DNA of 64,000 nucleotides, taken from positions 197,659,887 through 197,723,886 of the forward strand of contig CP136062.1 of assembly GCA_032622095.1 (NCBI GenBank). Reading direction: 5' to 3'. Below the pieces are notes generated by a model that had not been told where the DNA came from, did not search any database, and was given only the letters and a program-made list of their open reading frames with translations. Source of the stretch: Siphonodentalium dalli (taxonomy: Eukaryota > Mollusca > Scaphopoda > Gadilida > Siphonodentaliidae). The first letter of the stretch is position 1. The number at the start of each line of letters is the position of its first letter. The position numbers and the translations under genes are program-made. Below, in pieces: positions 1 through 12,739 of this stretch.

Positions 1-1214
1 TATATTAGGTTGCCATTGGATAGCGAATAACATTATTCTTAAAACTCCGACGTCAGATAAGTTTGTTAGTTTGTGCACTAGACGACACTTCAATCACAAA
101 TAGTCAATATCCATAACTGGAAGTTGAATTGCGAAGACAAAAATCTGCGATCTGAATTGGTTGTGGTGGGCGGCGAATTTGTGCATTACATTATGCGATC
201 CAGTCATTAGCTTCACTCCCGGTGGGTATATATTTCATGTCAGACAGAACTGTATCCGATATACCATAAGAAAGGTCATAAAAAACTAGAAATAAAACCC
301 CCAAGGTTGCATATTATTGATGCGGTATTCGCCCCGTATTAAATTGTTGAAAACTGCGGTCAGAGTAAGAAATCTTATCAGATACAACCACATTTTCGGC
401 GCGAATCATCGCGTGGAGGTCATGGAATTATATTCGGAAGAAATCGGAACCGCCCGAAAAAACGACGATCGGCTGGCACGCACGGTTAAGAGAACAGCCA
501 AAACAATAGCCGACATGTCGATAACCGAAAGTAGATTCAACAAAACACAAACTAGATAATGTGATTATGTCTTGATTTTTGCATCGATATCTCATGTTTT
601 CTAATTGAAATGTCGAGAATTAATTGGCAACTAACAAAGTGTACACACTGTGTATATGTTATATATGGATTGTTCGCAAATTTAGGCGTGAATGGGTATT
701 CGTGCACAGCATGCAAAATACGATTGGCACACCTCCGAACCGATCAGCTGATCCAGGTCGTCATGCTTCTCATCGATTGAAAATAAACAAATCGGGGAAT
801 TCCTGCCCTTCTTATCAAACGTCAACACATTTGGTCGAATTTAAGATGAAGTTATCTGCAATGGCATTATTGACTTATGTAAATGGAAATTATTAGCAAT
901 ATTTCAAACGCAGAGAGTTCATGAACCACCGATCGATCTATAAATTATAATAGCCCAATCGGGCTGAACTAGATCGATTGGTCTTCCTGGCATAGTGGTT
1001 GCTGCTGTAAGAGAGGGAACTCTAAATTTCTTAAATATTAAAATTTTGTTTGTTTTCAGATTTGTACAAGTTTATAATGAATATTACTAGTAAAACAATA
1101 TACCATTGTCTTTCATTAGTTTCAAAATAAATGAGAATTTTTTTTAATTGGTAGAAACAGCTGATCGAAAGAACAATTTAGAGTACTCCCCTTATCCCAG
1201 ATTCACTTTATAGT
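1..1214. other. AT-rich intergenic sequence, no recognised feature
   Basis: Two short open frames occur on the + strand (317-559, 80 codons; 624-896, 90 codons). Neither shows a recognisable domain, and both have the length expected by chance in such DNA. The first is rich in Arg and Lys but has no motif I know. I see no splice-site pattern, repeat array or RNA gene here. Confidence 0.4.
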
Positions 1215-1343
1215 AGCTAATTACACTTAAGCATAAATTATTTATGCTTAAGCATAATTAGCTTAAGCATAATTAACTTACGATCAGCGTAATACATTTG
1301 AATTACGCTTGAGTGTAATTGAGTTCATCAGCTATCTCACCTC

Positions 1344-1692
1344 TATGGGAGGAAGCCAAATTAACATTTAATAAATAATTGAGCTAAAGCCCCCCCCCCC
1401 CCCAATCAAGGAATCTCTAATTACACTTAAGTGCAATAAGAATATTTCTTATCGCGCTTAAGTGCAATAAGAAGATTCCTTATTGCGCTTAGAGATTCCT
1501 TATTGCGCTTAAGTGCAATACGATATTCCTTTTTGTGCTTAAGTGCAATAAGATATTCCTTATTGTGCTAGCGCAATTAGATATTTCCTTATTGAACTTA
1601 ATCGCAATTATATCTTCCCTTATTATATCGCTTAAGCTCAATTATATCGCTTAAGCTCTATTATTTATTAAATGTTAATTTGGCTCCCCATA
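1344..1692. mobile_element. Small TIR element of the palindrome-array family
   Basis: The left end TATGGGAGGAAGCCAAATTA and the inverted right end (reading TATGGGGAGCCAAATTAACA from the other side) match for over 40 bp, through an AATAAATAAT stretch up to a GCTTAAGC-like core. The 349-bp interior consists of about 35-bp CTTAAG repeats and a C homopolymer near 1390-1403. ACCTC appears next to both ends and could be a 5-bp target duplication, although the register is uncertain. It is non-coding and therefore non-autonomous. Confidence 0.6.
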
Positions 1693-2132
1693 TACCTCAT
1701 GTATATTGGTATAACCTGATGTAGGTTACTGGCATTAGTAATGCGGTTGCATCCATTTCAGCTTGAGGGGAGTTCAATGAGAGTGTATATGAATTACGTT
1801 TAAGCGTACTTCATTTACGCTTAAGCGCGGAACTCATTTACACTTAAGCATAATTAATATGAATAATGCTTAAGCAAATACCTAACTCCAACTGATTTCC
1901 TCTGTCTGAATAATTGAGTCCATCTCATAGTATATGGGGGAGTCTAAACCGATGTTTGATTGATGTCTAAATTGCCAGAGTAAATTTGAGTTTAGAGAAA
2001 ATCGCATGGGAGACAGCCTTTTCAAATATATTATTTATTAGTGTAAATCAATTGCGCTCAAGCGCAAAAAATATGTGTCTAATAATATATTTGCGCTTTA
2101 GCATAAAATTGCCATAAATGTGATCTATTATA

Positions 2133-2971
2133 TATGGGAGGCCCTTTTCACATTTATTATTTATTTACGCTTAAGCGCAAATAACCTCTATCATTTGCAA
2201 TTAAGCAAATAGATCATATTTGCGCTTAAGCGCAAATCATTTGCACTTAAGCGCAAATAAAAATCAATATGCAATGATCCCCCCTGAATTAATTTTACAT
2301 GGCACAGGCCTAAACACATCACTAAAGTTGATATAGCCCCACCATATGAGGGAAACAACCCCCCAGAAACCCCAAGATCTGTTTTATGACCATGGAAATG
2401 ATATAGATCTGTGTAGGATATGTCTCTTTTATAAAATATACTATATCTCTGGGATGGCGACACAAATTCTTGGGGACAGGGATGCTGATATTATGAAAAT
2501 AGGGGTTTTCCCCCAACTTCAAGTCAATGAGTACACCATATGAGGGAAGAAAACCTCAGTAACCCCTAATTCCCTATTTATGGCCATGGAAATGGTATAT
2601 ATCTGAGCAGGAGATAATAAAATATACATGAGCTCTGGGAGTGAGGCACCAAATCTTGGGACACCAGGGACAGAGATGCTGATATGCATATGGAAATATG
2701 TTTTTTCTTCAACTTCGAGTCTGTATGGGGCTATTACTATGGGCCCATGCTAATATAATATGAGATGGACTCAATCATTCACATCAGAGGGATGTAATGG
2801 AGTGTTAGGTATTTGCGCTTAAGCGCAAATAAATTGATAGACACATATTTGTGCTTAAGCGCAAATGATTTACGCTTAAGCACAAATATTTGCGCTTAAT
2901 GATTTATGCTTAAGCACAAATATTTGCGCTTAAGCGCAAATAAATAATAAATGTGAAAATGGCCTCCCATA
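2133..2971. mobile_element. 839-bp TIR element with palindromic subterminal repeats
   Basis: The first ~51 bp (2133-2184) and the last ~51 bp (2921-2971) are inverted copies that differ at only two or three positions. Each arm starts TATGGGAGGCC, runs through TTTTCACATTTATTATTTAT and ends in a CTTAAG palindrome. The middle (about 2330-2715) is a diverged tandem duplication of roughly 190 bp, recognisable by CACCATATGAGGGAA near 2340 and 2533 and by CCATGGAAATG near 2391 and 2583. A further, weaker pair of inverted ends near 2005 and 3105 surrounds it, so the element appears nested in an older relative. Short ORFs here (2191-2543) have no domain. Confidence 0.65.
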
Positions 2972-3410
2972 CTATTTCCGCTAAAGCGCATATGATTTGT
3001 ATTTAAGTATAAATGATTTGCTCTTAAGTGCAAATGATTTACACTTAAGCGTAAATGATTTGCGATTAAGCAGAATCAGAATAAATGTGAAAACGGCTTC
3101 TCGTATAATCGCTTAAGCATAATTCATTTATGATTAAGTGTAATTAATCTATCAATGAAAATAAATGACCAGTGAGCTTAAGCGTAAATCAATTACGCTT
3201 AAGCACACTTTAATCAATTACGCTTAAGCACACTAGTCATAATTCTATTACTCATAGGAGTAATGCTTTATCTACATCATACGGTTAAGCGTAAGTGAAG
3301 TACGCTTTATATGTGTGCATTACACCTGAGTGTAATACATTACGCTTAATTGTAATTCACTTACGCTAATGTGCAATTAGCTAATACATGTGAAGAAGGC
3401 TTTCCATTAT

Positions 3411-4391
3411 AGTTATCATCCATCAGAATGAATAGTGCTTACTAAAGCTTGACAACAGAATTTGCCATTAAAAACATTTCATGGCCAATGAGCTAACAAA
3501 TGTTCTGTACTGGCATATTGAATACCAATTATTTGTACTATTGTACAGGTATAATGTAATTAAACAGTTTTGAGTTACAAAAGTAAGACAACTCTTTCTG
3601 CACGGTACTGTGCTTGCGGCCAGATTGATGTAAAAATTCGGTCAATGCGCTTACAATTTTCTATAAATAGTAACATTTTGGAATTATTACCTCTCGATCA
3701 CTGTTCGATTATAATCTTTGCCACTAACTCGGCCAATGTTCTTCCGTTTGTGATTTCACGCAACAATTCCCTTTCTATTCCTTCCCTGTCGAATTGACTA
3801 CCGATTGCGATGTCAATTTGTTTTTCGCTTTAATATTCTGATGTGCATGACGCTATTCCAGCGAACGGTCATCCTCCCTAGAAGCCATTTCTGAGAACGA
3901 AACCCGATTCAATCCCAATCGAGTCGGAAGAGCTCGGGCATTTCCGTGACTGCACAAGACAACGCATCGGTTTGTATTTTCGTGTTATTATGGTGAGATT
4001 AATCGGGACGATTGATGAATATAAATAGTTAGCCGAATGGCCGTATAATGTGTACAAACTGACTTCAGGATGGGGGATTTCGTGTATCTGAGTTATTTTA
4101 TTCACTCTTCCCACAGAATGACGCAGGGAACTCAATTGTGAGGTTCAATTTACGTTTCACATCACTTTAACGTAATGTCCTGGATCTGGAAGCAAACTTT
4201 CTCTGAGAATCTCGGTGCACTGCCTTTCAGGTGGTGGCGGGGTGGCGGTGTGCCGGCGAATAACCATTTCCTTAGAATGCTCCATGAATTCCGTCCCGAA
4301 AATGCAAGGATTCCCGGGTGGCCACCATGGTTCTGGCTACGCAGACGATTTAGTAACATAAAGTGCATTTTGACACCCCATGCACGACTTC
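3411..4391. other. Intergenic sequence, no gene recognised
   Basis: The open frames at 3570-3797 (+), 3878-4135 (-) and 4162-4429 (both strands) show no domain. TTTCACATCACTTTAA at 4153-4168 equals the right terminus of the TTAA-flanked MITE family seen at 42.4, 61.4 and 63.4 kb, so a decayed end of that element may lie here. Confidence 0.3.
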
Positions 4392-7281
4392 AGTTCTTTT
4401 TGTTTATACACTATTTTACCGTATTTTGAGGGGGGATAACATCGGCCGTTGACGCTTCAACGAGTCAATATATGGAATTAACACTCAGGTGTATTGCATA
4501 TACCGCGAATAACCAAAATAATCAGTCTGAAAACACACGAAGACACCCGTAATCACCCAGGCTCTTTTAGCCAATATCGGCATGTGTGGGGTTAATATGA
4601 CCGGCCGGAGACGAGCGAGCGAGTAAATTGTTCTATGTTGCCCTCAGATAGCATGTCGCTACTTTATAACGTCGAGAGATTGTGTCCACGGGCCCGTGGT
4701 GCCGCCAGGGCGGCCCCGGGAGGTCCCAATGGTCTTTTTGTTTATATACCATTTTATCGGATTTTGAGGGGTTAATAACACCGACCGGAGTCGAGCGAGC
4801 AAGTAACATTTTCTAGGTTAACCTCGTGGGGTATGTCGCTACGTTATAACGTCGCGATATAGTGTCCACGGGCCCATGGGGTCACCCGGGCGGCCCCAAA
4901 GTTCTTTTTGTTTATACACTATTTTACCGTATTTTGAGGGGTTAATAACATCGGCGGTGCATGCGTCAACGAGTCAATATATGAAATTAACACTCAGGTG
5001 TATTGCACTACCGCGAATCACCAAAATAATCTGTCTGAAAACACACGAAGACACCCGTAATCACCCAGGCTCTTTTGGCCAATATCGGCATTTGTGGGGT
5101 TAATATGACCGACCGGAGACGAGCGAGCGAGTAACTTTTTCTATGTTGCCCTCGGGTGGTATGTCGCTATGTTAGAACGTCGATATATTGTGTCCACGGA
5201 CCCGTGGGGCCGCCCGGGCGGTCCCGGGCGGCCCCAATGTTCTTTTTGTTTATATACCATTTTATCGGATTTTGAGGGGTTAATAACACCGGCCGGAGTC
5301 GAGCGAGCGAGTACCATTTTCTAGGTTGACCTTGTGGGGTATGTCGCTACGTTATAACGTCGAGATATAGTATCCACGTACCCATGGGTCCTCCCGGGCG
5401 GTCCCGGGCGGTCCCAATGTTCTTTTTGTTTATATACCATTTTATCGGATTTTGAGGGGTTAATAATACCGACCGGAGTCGAGCGAGCGGGTAATATTTT
5501 CTAGGTTGACTTCGTGGGGTATGTCGCTACGTTATAACGTCGAGATAAAGTGTACACGGGCCCATGGGGTCGCCCGGGCGGTCCCGGGCGGTCCCGGGCG
5601 GTCCCAATGTTCTTTTTGTTTATGCACTATTTTACTGTGTTTTGAGGGGTTAATAACATCGGCCGTGGACGCGTCAACGAGTCAATATATATAATTAACA
5701 CTCAGGTGTATTGCACTACCACGAATCACCAAAATAATCTATCTGAAAACACACGAAGACACCCGTAATCACACAGGCTCTTTTAGCCAATATCGGCATT
5801 TGTGGGGTTAATATGACCGACCGGAGACGAGCGAGCGAGTACATTTTTTATGTTGCCCTCGGGTGGCATGTCGCTACGTCATAACGTCGAGATATTGTGA
5901 CCACGGGCCAGTGGGGCCACCCGGGCGGTCCCAATGGTCTTTTTGTTTATATACCATTTTATCGGATTTTTAGGGGTTAACAACACCGACCGGAGTCGAG
6001 CGAGCGAGTAATATTTTCTAGGTTGACCTCGTGGGCTATGTCGCTACGTTATAACGTCGAGATATAGTGTCCACGTGTCCATGGGGGCTCCCGGGCGGTC
6101 CCGGGCGGTCCCAATGTTCTTTTTGTTTATATACCATTTTATCGGGTTTTGACGGGTTAATAACACCGACCGGAGTCGAGCGAGCGAGTACTATTTTCTA
6201 GGTTGACCTCGTGGGGTATGTTGCTACGTTATAACGCCGAGATATTGTGTCCACGTGCCCGTGGGGCCTCCTGGGTGGTCCCGGGCGGTCCCAATGTTCT
6301 TTTTGTTTATATACCATTTTATCGGATTCTGAGGGGTTAATAACACCGGCCGGAGTCGAGCGAGCGAGTTATATTTTCTAGGTTGACCTCATGGGGTATG
6401 TCGCTACGTTATAACGTCGAGATACAGTGTCCACGTGCCCATGAGGCCTCCCGGGCGGTCCCGGGCGGTCACAATGTTCTTTTTGTTTATATACCATTTT
6501 ATCGGGTTTTGAGGGGTTAATAACACCGGCCGGAGTCGAGCGAGCGAGTACCATTTTCTAGGTTGACCTCGTGGGGTATGTTGCTACGTTATAACGCCGA
6601 GATATTGTGTCCACGGGCCCGTGGGGCCTCCCGGGTGGTCCCGGGCGGTCCCAATGTTCTTTTTGTTTATATACCATTTTATCGGATTTTGAGGGGTTAG
6701 TAACACCGGCCGGAGTCGGGCGAGCGAGTAACATTTTCTAGGATGACCTCGTGGGGTATGTCGCTACGTTATAACGTCGAGATATAGTGTCCACGGGCCC
6801 ATGGTGTCGCCCGGGCGGTCCCGGGCGGTCCCAAGGTTATTTTGTTTATACACTATTTTACCGTATTTTGAGGGGCTAATAACATCGGCCGTGGACGCGT
6901 CAACGAGTCAATATATGGAATTAACACTCAGGTGTATTGCACTACGCGAATGACCAAAATAATCTGTCTGAAAACACACGAAGACACCCGTAATCACCCA
7001 GGCTCTTTTAGCCAATATCGGCATTTGTGGGGTTAATATGACCGACCGGAGACGAGCGAGCGAGTAAATTTTCTATGTTGCCCTCGGGTGGCATGTCGCT
7101 ACGTTATAACACCGAGATATTGTGTCCACGGGCCCGTGGGGCCACACGGGCGGTCACGGGCGGTCCCAATGTTATTTTTGTTTATATACCATTTTATCGG
7201 ATTTTGAGGGGTTAATAACACCGGTCGGAGTCGAGCGAGCGAGTACCATTTTCCAGGTTGACCTCGTGGGGTATGTTGCTA
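4392..7281 (+). repeat. Complex satellite block, left (two interspersed unit types)
   Basis: Unit type A is about 180 bp. Between 5940 and 6840 the phrase TTTATATACCATTTTATC recurs near 5946, 6127, 6307, 6487 and 6667. Unit type B is longer, with TTTATACACTATTTTACC and an extra stretch containing CACTCAGGTGTATTGCACTA; copies start near 4406, 4913, 5622 and 6847. Both types share GAGCGAGCGAG, the 12-bp palindrome ACGTTATAACGT, and a GC-rich tail in which the 10-mer CCCGGGCGGT is itself repeated one to three times. The A and B units alternate irregularly, as in a higher-order satellite. ORFs inside it (4876, 5506, 7122) are artefacts of the repeat. Confidence 0.9.
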
Positions 7282-7326
7282 CTAGTGGAGCAGCAGAGAC
7301 CGGAAAAAATGGGTCCAACCATGTCG

Positions 7327-8295
7327 GAGAGTAACAAACTGAAACACATATCAAAATGTTCGTCTCGATTGAGCGGATAGCATGCCGATGTTGTCTTTTT
7401 GTGAGATGTTGTACGATTGCTTATTTTTTGGGTAAAACAGGCTTTTTCATAAAAAAAGAAGTGGAAAATGGAATCCAGCTGCCTGAATAATATTTCCCTC
7501 TATTTCTGGTTGGGAACTTATCTAAACAACAAAAGGTGATCATGTTCACCGGTTTTAATAGAAATCTCAGGTATGTCAGTTTTAGGGTTGGTTTTTTTGG
7601 GGTAAACATCACTTTTTTTGTGAAAAATTAGAGAAATCTGGAATCCATCACAACAAGATATTTATAATCTATGCATACACTTTTATATAATTTTCCAGTT
7701 TCATCGAGTAATAATTTAAGTCTTGGATGTAATTAATAGATATAGCAAAGATCTGGTGGAATTAAGCAGGTTCTGATGTTACCAGGGTAAAACATTGTCT
7801 ATTAATAAATTGAGTGAATACTGGAATCCTGCTCTCTAAATAATACTCCATGTACTGGTGCAGTATAAGACATGACAGGGTCTTATCATTCGAATTAAAT
7901 CATGTCGCCGACCACAGATACGTATTATATTTCAAAATGTACGGATGGATATGTATGAAAAATGGACTAGCCAGAAATAAAATTAAATGCAAGCTTAGAA
8001 TTTGGGGGGAAAACATCTTTTTTGAATTTATTGTCAGTGAAAACTGGAATTCGTCGCTCTGAATAGCATTTAACCTTGTTTCTGGTTAGGAACTCACATA
8101 AACGACAGCTTATGACAACGTCAACATGTTATAGGAGTTTTGTTGCGTAATTCAATGGTTTATGGTTTATTTTTGGGGTAGAACTCAATTTTGGTGAAAA
8201 ATGAGAGAATTTTGGAATCCATCACAACAAGTTATATATTTATAATTAATGCATATTTTTATCGAGTAATAAAATAAGTTTTGGAGGTAATATAT
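7327..8295 (+). repeat. Left arm of a large inverted duplication
   Basis: This holds two diverged ~0.5 kb units. Each contains a GGGGTAAA...TTTTT(G/C)(A/T)(G/T)AAAA...GGAATCC pattern and a segment resembling TATTTCTGGTTGGGAACT. Read on the opposite strand, the same units reappear at 13660-14800; for example GTTGTACGATTG at 7409 is CAATCGTACAAC at about 13980 on the + strand. The array abuts the end of the satellite block. ORFs at 7421-7612 (-) and 7850-8062 (+) lie inside and are not conserved in the other arm, so I treat them as chance. Confidence 0.65.
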
Positions 8296-9630
8296 ATATA
8301 TACGTGACTGGACTGGGGGCCTTTGTGTCAGTTTTGTTCTACATTTGTATTTGTATTGGATAAATGGGGGATGTCTTGGACATCAATTGAATGTTGAAAG
8401 GCATTTGAGTAAATAAATGGTTGTTTCAAGCAGGATCCATGCATGGAGAGGATGTATTTTTTAAGTATTTCACAAGTCACGGTTGTAATGTAACATGTTT
8501 TCAGGAGATGTTGTGTTAAACCAGCCAAATTAAAGATGTTTGGTCAAGAAGAGATACAATATACGTGTAAATAGGAAATTCTCTGCATATGCATCTGTCG
8601 AGAAATAATAAGGTATCACAACGCTATCGAGTCGCCACAGGGGGAAGTCAATGGCCAAATACGAAACATGTATAGACACTAAATTTGTTTGTACATAAGG
8701 GAGTACTGGATAATGCTTATTATATGCCAGGTTATATAGATATATAATTATGTGCTTGGTTCTTTGATTGTCTACACTGTTTCTGACTGATTTCTCATTT
8801 CTTGGTGATTTCACCTGTTGAGTCATCGAGACATAGTTATTGTGTCTGGATGTCGAAATCCAACATTCCATTCTGGTTGTGCTATACATCCGGCATGTAA
8901 AGTATGTGAGCATGTTGTGAACAAACTAAACAGACACTCTATAATTTTTGTGGCCGCATTATTGTATTTTCAATGTTGCTTCATTTCATGAATTTCAGTG
9001 GAAATTCACAAACCCATATTTTACAATTGAGGGTCAAATTTAGGCAAGATTTAACTTAAGTAAGGGTGGAAAAAGGCCTTTTGCCCCCTCTAAATCATGA
9101 TAATATGCCAATATTCAGGTTGCAACCAATTGCTTTTTCTGTAAAACAGGCCAAAACTTATTTTTATGAAATAAATGAACCAATGTGTAAACAAGAGCAT
9201 TAAGTGAAGTTTTGTTGGGCTGCATGCCGAAACACAAATACATGAACACATCTAGGATTCTAGGTGTAGGTTTTATAACCTTGATACTTGGTGTAACTTA
9301 AAATATTCTTGCCAAATCATGCAAACGATACACACCTCTTCCATTAACCTCATAACAATGAAAATCGTGCTCGCAAATTACGTTTACGTTTGCTCATATA
9401 TTATACCTATAATTTAAGTGTTCTATGTAATAAATACCACATATAATGCACTGCGGTTTGGTCGTAAATGGATTTCAGATGGAAAACAATATTCTGACTG
9501 AAGGTCACAAATGCATGAACTCTGTCAACCATTATCGAAACATGAGATACACTAAAATAAAGCAATAACGAAACTGAGATAACCAGACCAAAATCTGTGC
9601 GAGCCGAGATTTTTGGGGAAATCACTTTTT
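8296..9630. other. Intergenic sequence with two unassigned minus-strand ORFs
   Basis: A minus-strand frame of 127 codons (8530-8913) is followed by one of 66 codons (8328-8528). The 127-residue translation has mixed composition and no domain or motif that I recognise. It could be a decayed transposon fragment, a missed exon or chance. The rest to 9630 is AT-rich without visible repeats. Confidence 0.3.
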
Positions 9631-9631
9631 A

Positions 9632-10085
9632 GCTCACCTGAGACGAAATCTCCGGTGGAGCTATAGTCATCACTCATCGTCCTTCGTCCGTCCATCCGTC
9701 CGTCAACACATCTTCTCCGGAACAATACAACCGAATATGTTCATATTTGGTGTGGAAGTTCCCTCGGTGACTCACATTCAGATTTGTTCAAATAAGGCCA
9801 CTGGGTCAAATAGTTGTGAAGCCAGGGCCATAACTATTTCCCTCCATAGTAATTCTTAAAACGACTTCTCAATAACTATCTGAGCTATTTATCTTCTTAT
9901 AAATTCGAGGCTCAGCGTGTATGGTTGTGTCACGTACGTTTCATATTAGATCACACCGAAGATTCATATGACGTGTGGTGACGATTGGTTGAGAGCTGTA
10001 ACATGTATGGTGTGCTCAATCAAATTATTGACGCACGCACGCACAGACGGACGGTTGAGTCAAATTGAGATACGTGGACGGATAG
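9632..10085. repeat. Dispersed-repeat-like block (AGCTCACCTGAG type)
   Basis: The block opens with AGCTCACCTGAGACG and a nearby inverted GGTGGAGCT, followed by runs of TCCGTCCATCCGTCCGTC. It ends with CGCACGCACGCACAGACGGA near 10035. This layout, with gene-free text framed by CCGT/ACGG short repeats, recalls abundant non-coding repeats of marine invertebrates. I cannot place it in a named family, and the boundaries are approximate. Confidence 0.4.
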
Positions 10086-12260
10086 ATATAATTTTTTTTA
10101 GGTAACTGATATCCTATTTGGTATCCCATGCTACAGCGATAACCTGAATGTGCGTTATTTTGAGACAGTCCAATCATCCTACTTACCTGCAGGCCGTATC
10201 ACAATTCTCATAACATTCACACCATTTTCCGCCAGAAACTGGGTTCAAAGCCAAATTATAAAGCAACCCAATCCTGCAAAAATGATATCACTCTGTCTGG
10301 AGGACGGTGCTCCTTGTGTGTCGACGGACATCTATGCAATTTGGGGCACTGTTCTCCAAAGGATCACAACGCCACCTTAATTTGCCAGCTCCCATAAAAT
10401 AGCCATATTCATATTTACTAGCAGCTGTTTTCCAGGGAGAGGGGCTCACATAAGGTTCATATTATTGTGTACCGATCCGCATGCGCATCCACATTTCTGA
10501 CTGTCAACCTAAACTGTTATGAAAGCTTAACAAGACAGTGTCATAATAAATAGGTGCAGCTGCATTTCACATAAATACGATATGCAGTTCATTTTGAAAT
10601 TTCAGATTATATGCTCGAGCATCATGTATCATCGTAAATATGAAGACATTGTTGGTGAACAATCTTTACTACTAGAAGACGCCAAGACAACAATAGATGG
10701 AATGCCGGCGTTAGTTTATTTGTGAGATAGTGTGTTTATATCGGGATTTCATTTCAAATAATGATTAAAGTGAGGGTATCATAAATTTCTCGGGTCACTT
10801 TGTGATGTCACCTTCTATACGTGCATGGGCGTTTCATTATGGTGTGAGTTACATTTTGACCTAGATGTATGCAACACCATGTATACAGACAAAACACGTA
10901 TGCGCAGGTCGCTAGGAAGGAACATTAGAGTAAGTGTGTTATGTAGTACATTTGTACGAAAGCCTCGTGCGCTTTCTGATGTACGTCGGAAGGTTTTAGC
11001 TGGTGAGCTATAGCACCGCTGGTATTCGGTGACTGGATTCAATGTCATATACATGGGCACTTAAATGCCAAGATTAAGTTCAATTTTCATAGATTTTGGG
11101 ATATTCCTCCGATCATAATAGTAATATGTCGAAAACTACTTCAGATATACTAATCTATATCTATATTTTCGAATGTCAGTCTGTCCCTAAAGACATTTAC
11201 ATTGAACACCCTTTAACAGTCAAATGAGAGTATTCAGTTATATACAAACGGTTGTCAAGGAGTATACTAAATAAAATTCGAGCATGGTTTCTCGATCCTT
11301 CAAAAGACAATATGAGTATATATGTAATGAATGGGTAAAGACTTCGAATCAATACTGAAATAATTTTGTATCACGAAGATGCTTGTTGTGTTGTCTCATT
11401 AATGGTCATTAGAACAACATATTAGCTGATTAGTATGTGCATATATGATATCGTTGACATGGAAACAGGTTTTTTCCTGACACATGACCCATAGCCGGGA
11501 GTCGTGGATTGGTGTTTTGTCTATGCAAATTTTACGTTTGAAATAAAAAACAATGTACACACATTCCACTACAATTGGGATACAGCAATACAATGAATAC
11601 ATAACTTAAAGTGCAATTTTCGATCAAATGGCTGCTATTTAATCCGCCATTTTGAATTTACCCATAATATATAAGATAATGTTGTCAACGGGTATACAGT
11701 CTGATACATGTCCGACTAACATAGCTACAAACTGAGCAGTGTTTATCGCAGTTACTGGTCAACCGCAATTTACAATGGCTTAAAATGGGAGGAAAACAGG
11801 CGTTTTCACCAAAATGGTTGCCATGTCAACCATGACAATTTTCCAGCTTGGAATGATATCCAAAATTACTATTCATGTGTTTCAGATGTGTGCCAAATGT
11901 TGCACTTTTACCATAACATGCACTAATTTTCATCTATCCGCCCCACCAATAACATCCCATGCATAAGGATGACCGTGGCCCATTTGCGTATACAAGTTAT
12001 GAAATAAAAAATGTTGGTGAGCCCGCGTCCGCTTAAGATGTGACTTTATTGGCGTTGGCTACGAATAAGAAAAAAGGTCCGAATTGTGGAAAGATTTGAT
12101 TCCATCTTGACTATGACCTGTGTGTTCTCAAAGGTGGAACATATACCATATATCAAAAGTTTATTTTGAAGTTTGGTCGTGATCCATTTTCGTTCGAACT
12201 TGACCTGTATTTTTTTCAAACGTTAATTAGTAATAATTACATACCAGATCGAACAACCTC
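10086..12260. other. Intergenic sequence, no recognised feature
   Basis: Open frames at 10150-10380 (+), 10815-11060 (-) and 11399-11602 (-) are short and lack domains. The overlapping ORFs on both strands at 10815-11060 are mutual shadows. No tandem repeat or RNA gene was seen. Confidence 0.35.
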
Positions 12261-12739
12261 AAAGGTACTCAATCCGATCAAACTCCTCTCAATTACTATT
12301 TCAATGGCTTTGGGGGTCAAAAATATTTGATTCGAGTCGAGGAAGTCACCCATCAAAGCTCAGATTTGTTAGATATCGATTTTAGAAATCTATTATTTTT
12401 CATTATCGGGAATACTTTCTGGCCCAGAACACAGTCAAAATTGCGTTATTATTACCTCTTGATTTTAGAGTTATCCATCCTTGTCTGTTTGAATTGTGTT
12501 TTGGTGTACACATCTCGGTTACGAAACTGACGGCAATTATTAGTACTCATCTCGAGAAACTAACAAATTTCAAAAATCAATATCTAATAACTCTGAGCTT
12601 TGTTTGATGGGTTCCTCGACTCGAATCAAATATTTTTTACCCCCAAAGCCAAAGAAATAGTAATATAAGACCCTCTGATCGGATTGTTGTTGTTGGAATC
12701 TGTTGAGATGGAGACCCTCTGTTCGGATTGAGTACCTTT
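12261..12739. mobile_element. 479-bp TIR MITE (AAAGGTACTCAATCCGA ends), copy 1
   Basis: The ends are perfect 17-bp inverted repeats: AAAGGTACTCAATCCGA at 12261-12277 and its reverse complement at 12723-12739. A second inverted pair lies inside: GATTCGAGTCGAGGAA near 12330 mirrors TTCCTCGACTCGAATC near 12612. The same structure recurs at 58993-59434, which confirms a mobile family. The internal ORFs (12327-12530 + and 12626-12955 -, the latter running past the end) look non-coding. The superfamily is unknown and no convincing target duplication was found. Confidence 0.7.

Larger units (their letters stand above)
1215..3410. repeat. Palindrome array locus 1 (CTTAAG-centred)
   Basis: By my reading the core CTTAAG occurs about 26 times in 2.2 kb, where well under one or two would be expected by chance. 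Most copies sit in a 16-20 bp palindrome or near-palindrome. Perfect 20-bp copies reading ATTTGCGCTTAAGCGCAAAT lie at 2218-2237, 2811-2830 and 2922-2941. A different perfect variant, TTATGCTTAAGCATAA, lies at 1242-1257. Between 1412 and 1660 the motif is iterated about every 35 bp with a GATATTCCTTATT-like linker. The array is carried in nested elements with inverted ends reading TATGGGAGGCC. No protein is encoded. It could be the internal repeat field of a non-autonomous DNA transposon, a protein-binding array, or both. Confidence 0.8.

Noticed and set aside
4876-5103. A protein gene repeated at 4876 and 14943
   Set aside because: The similar 75-78 codon ORFs are the same satellite unit read in the same frame; other units carry stops.
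4680-6850. CpG island promoter in the GC-rich satellite
   Set aside because: The GC-rich parts are repeated 10-mers in each satellite unit and no gene follows.
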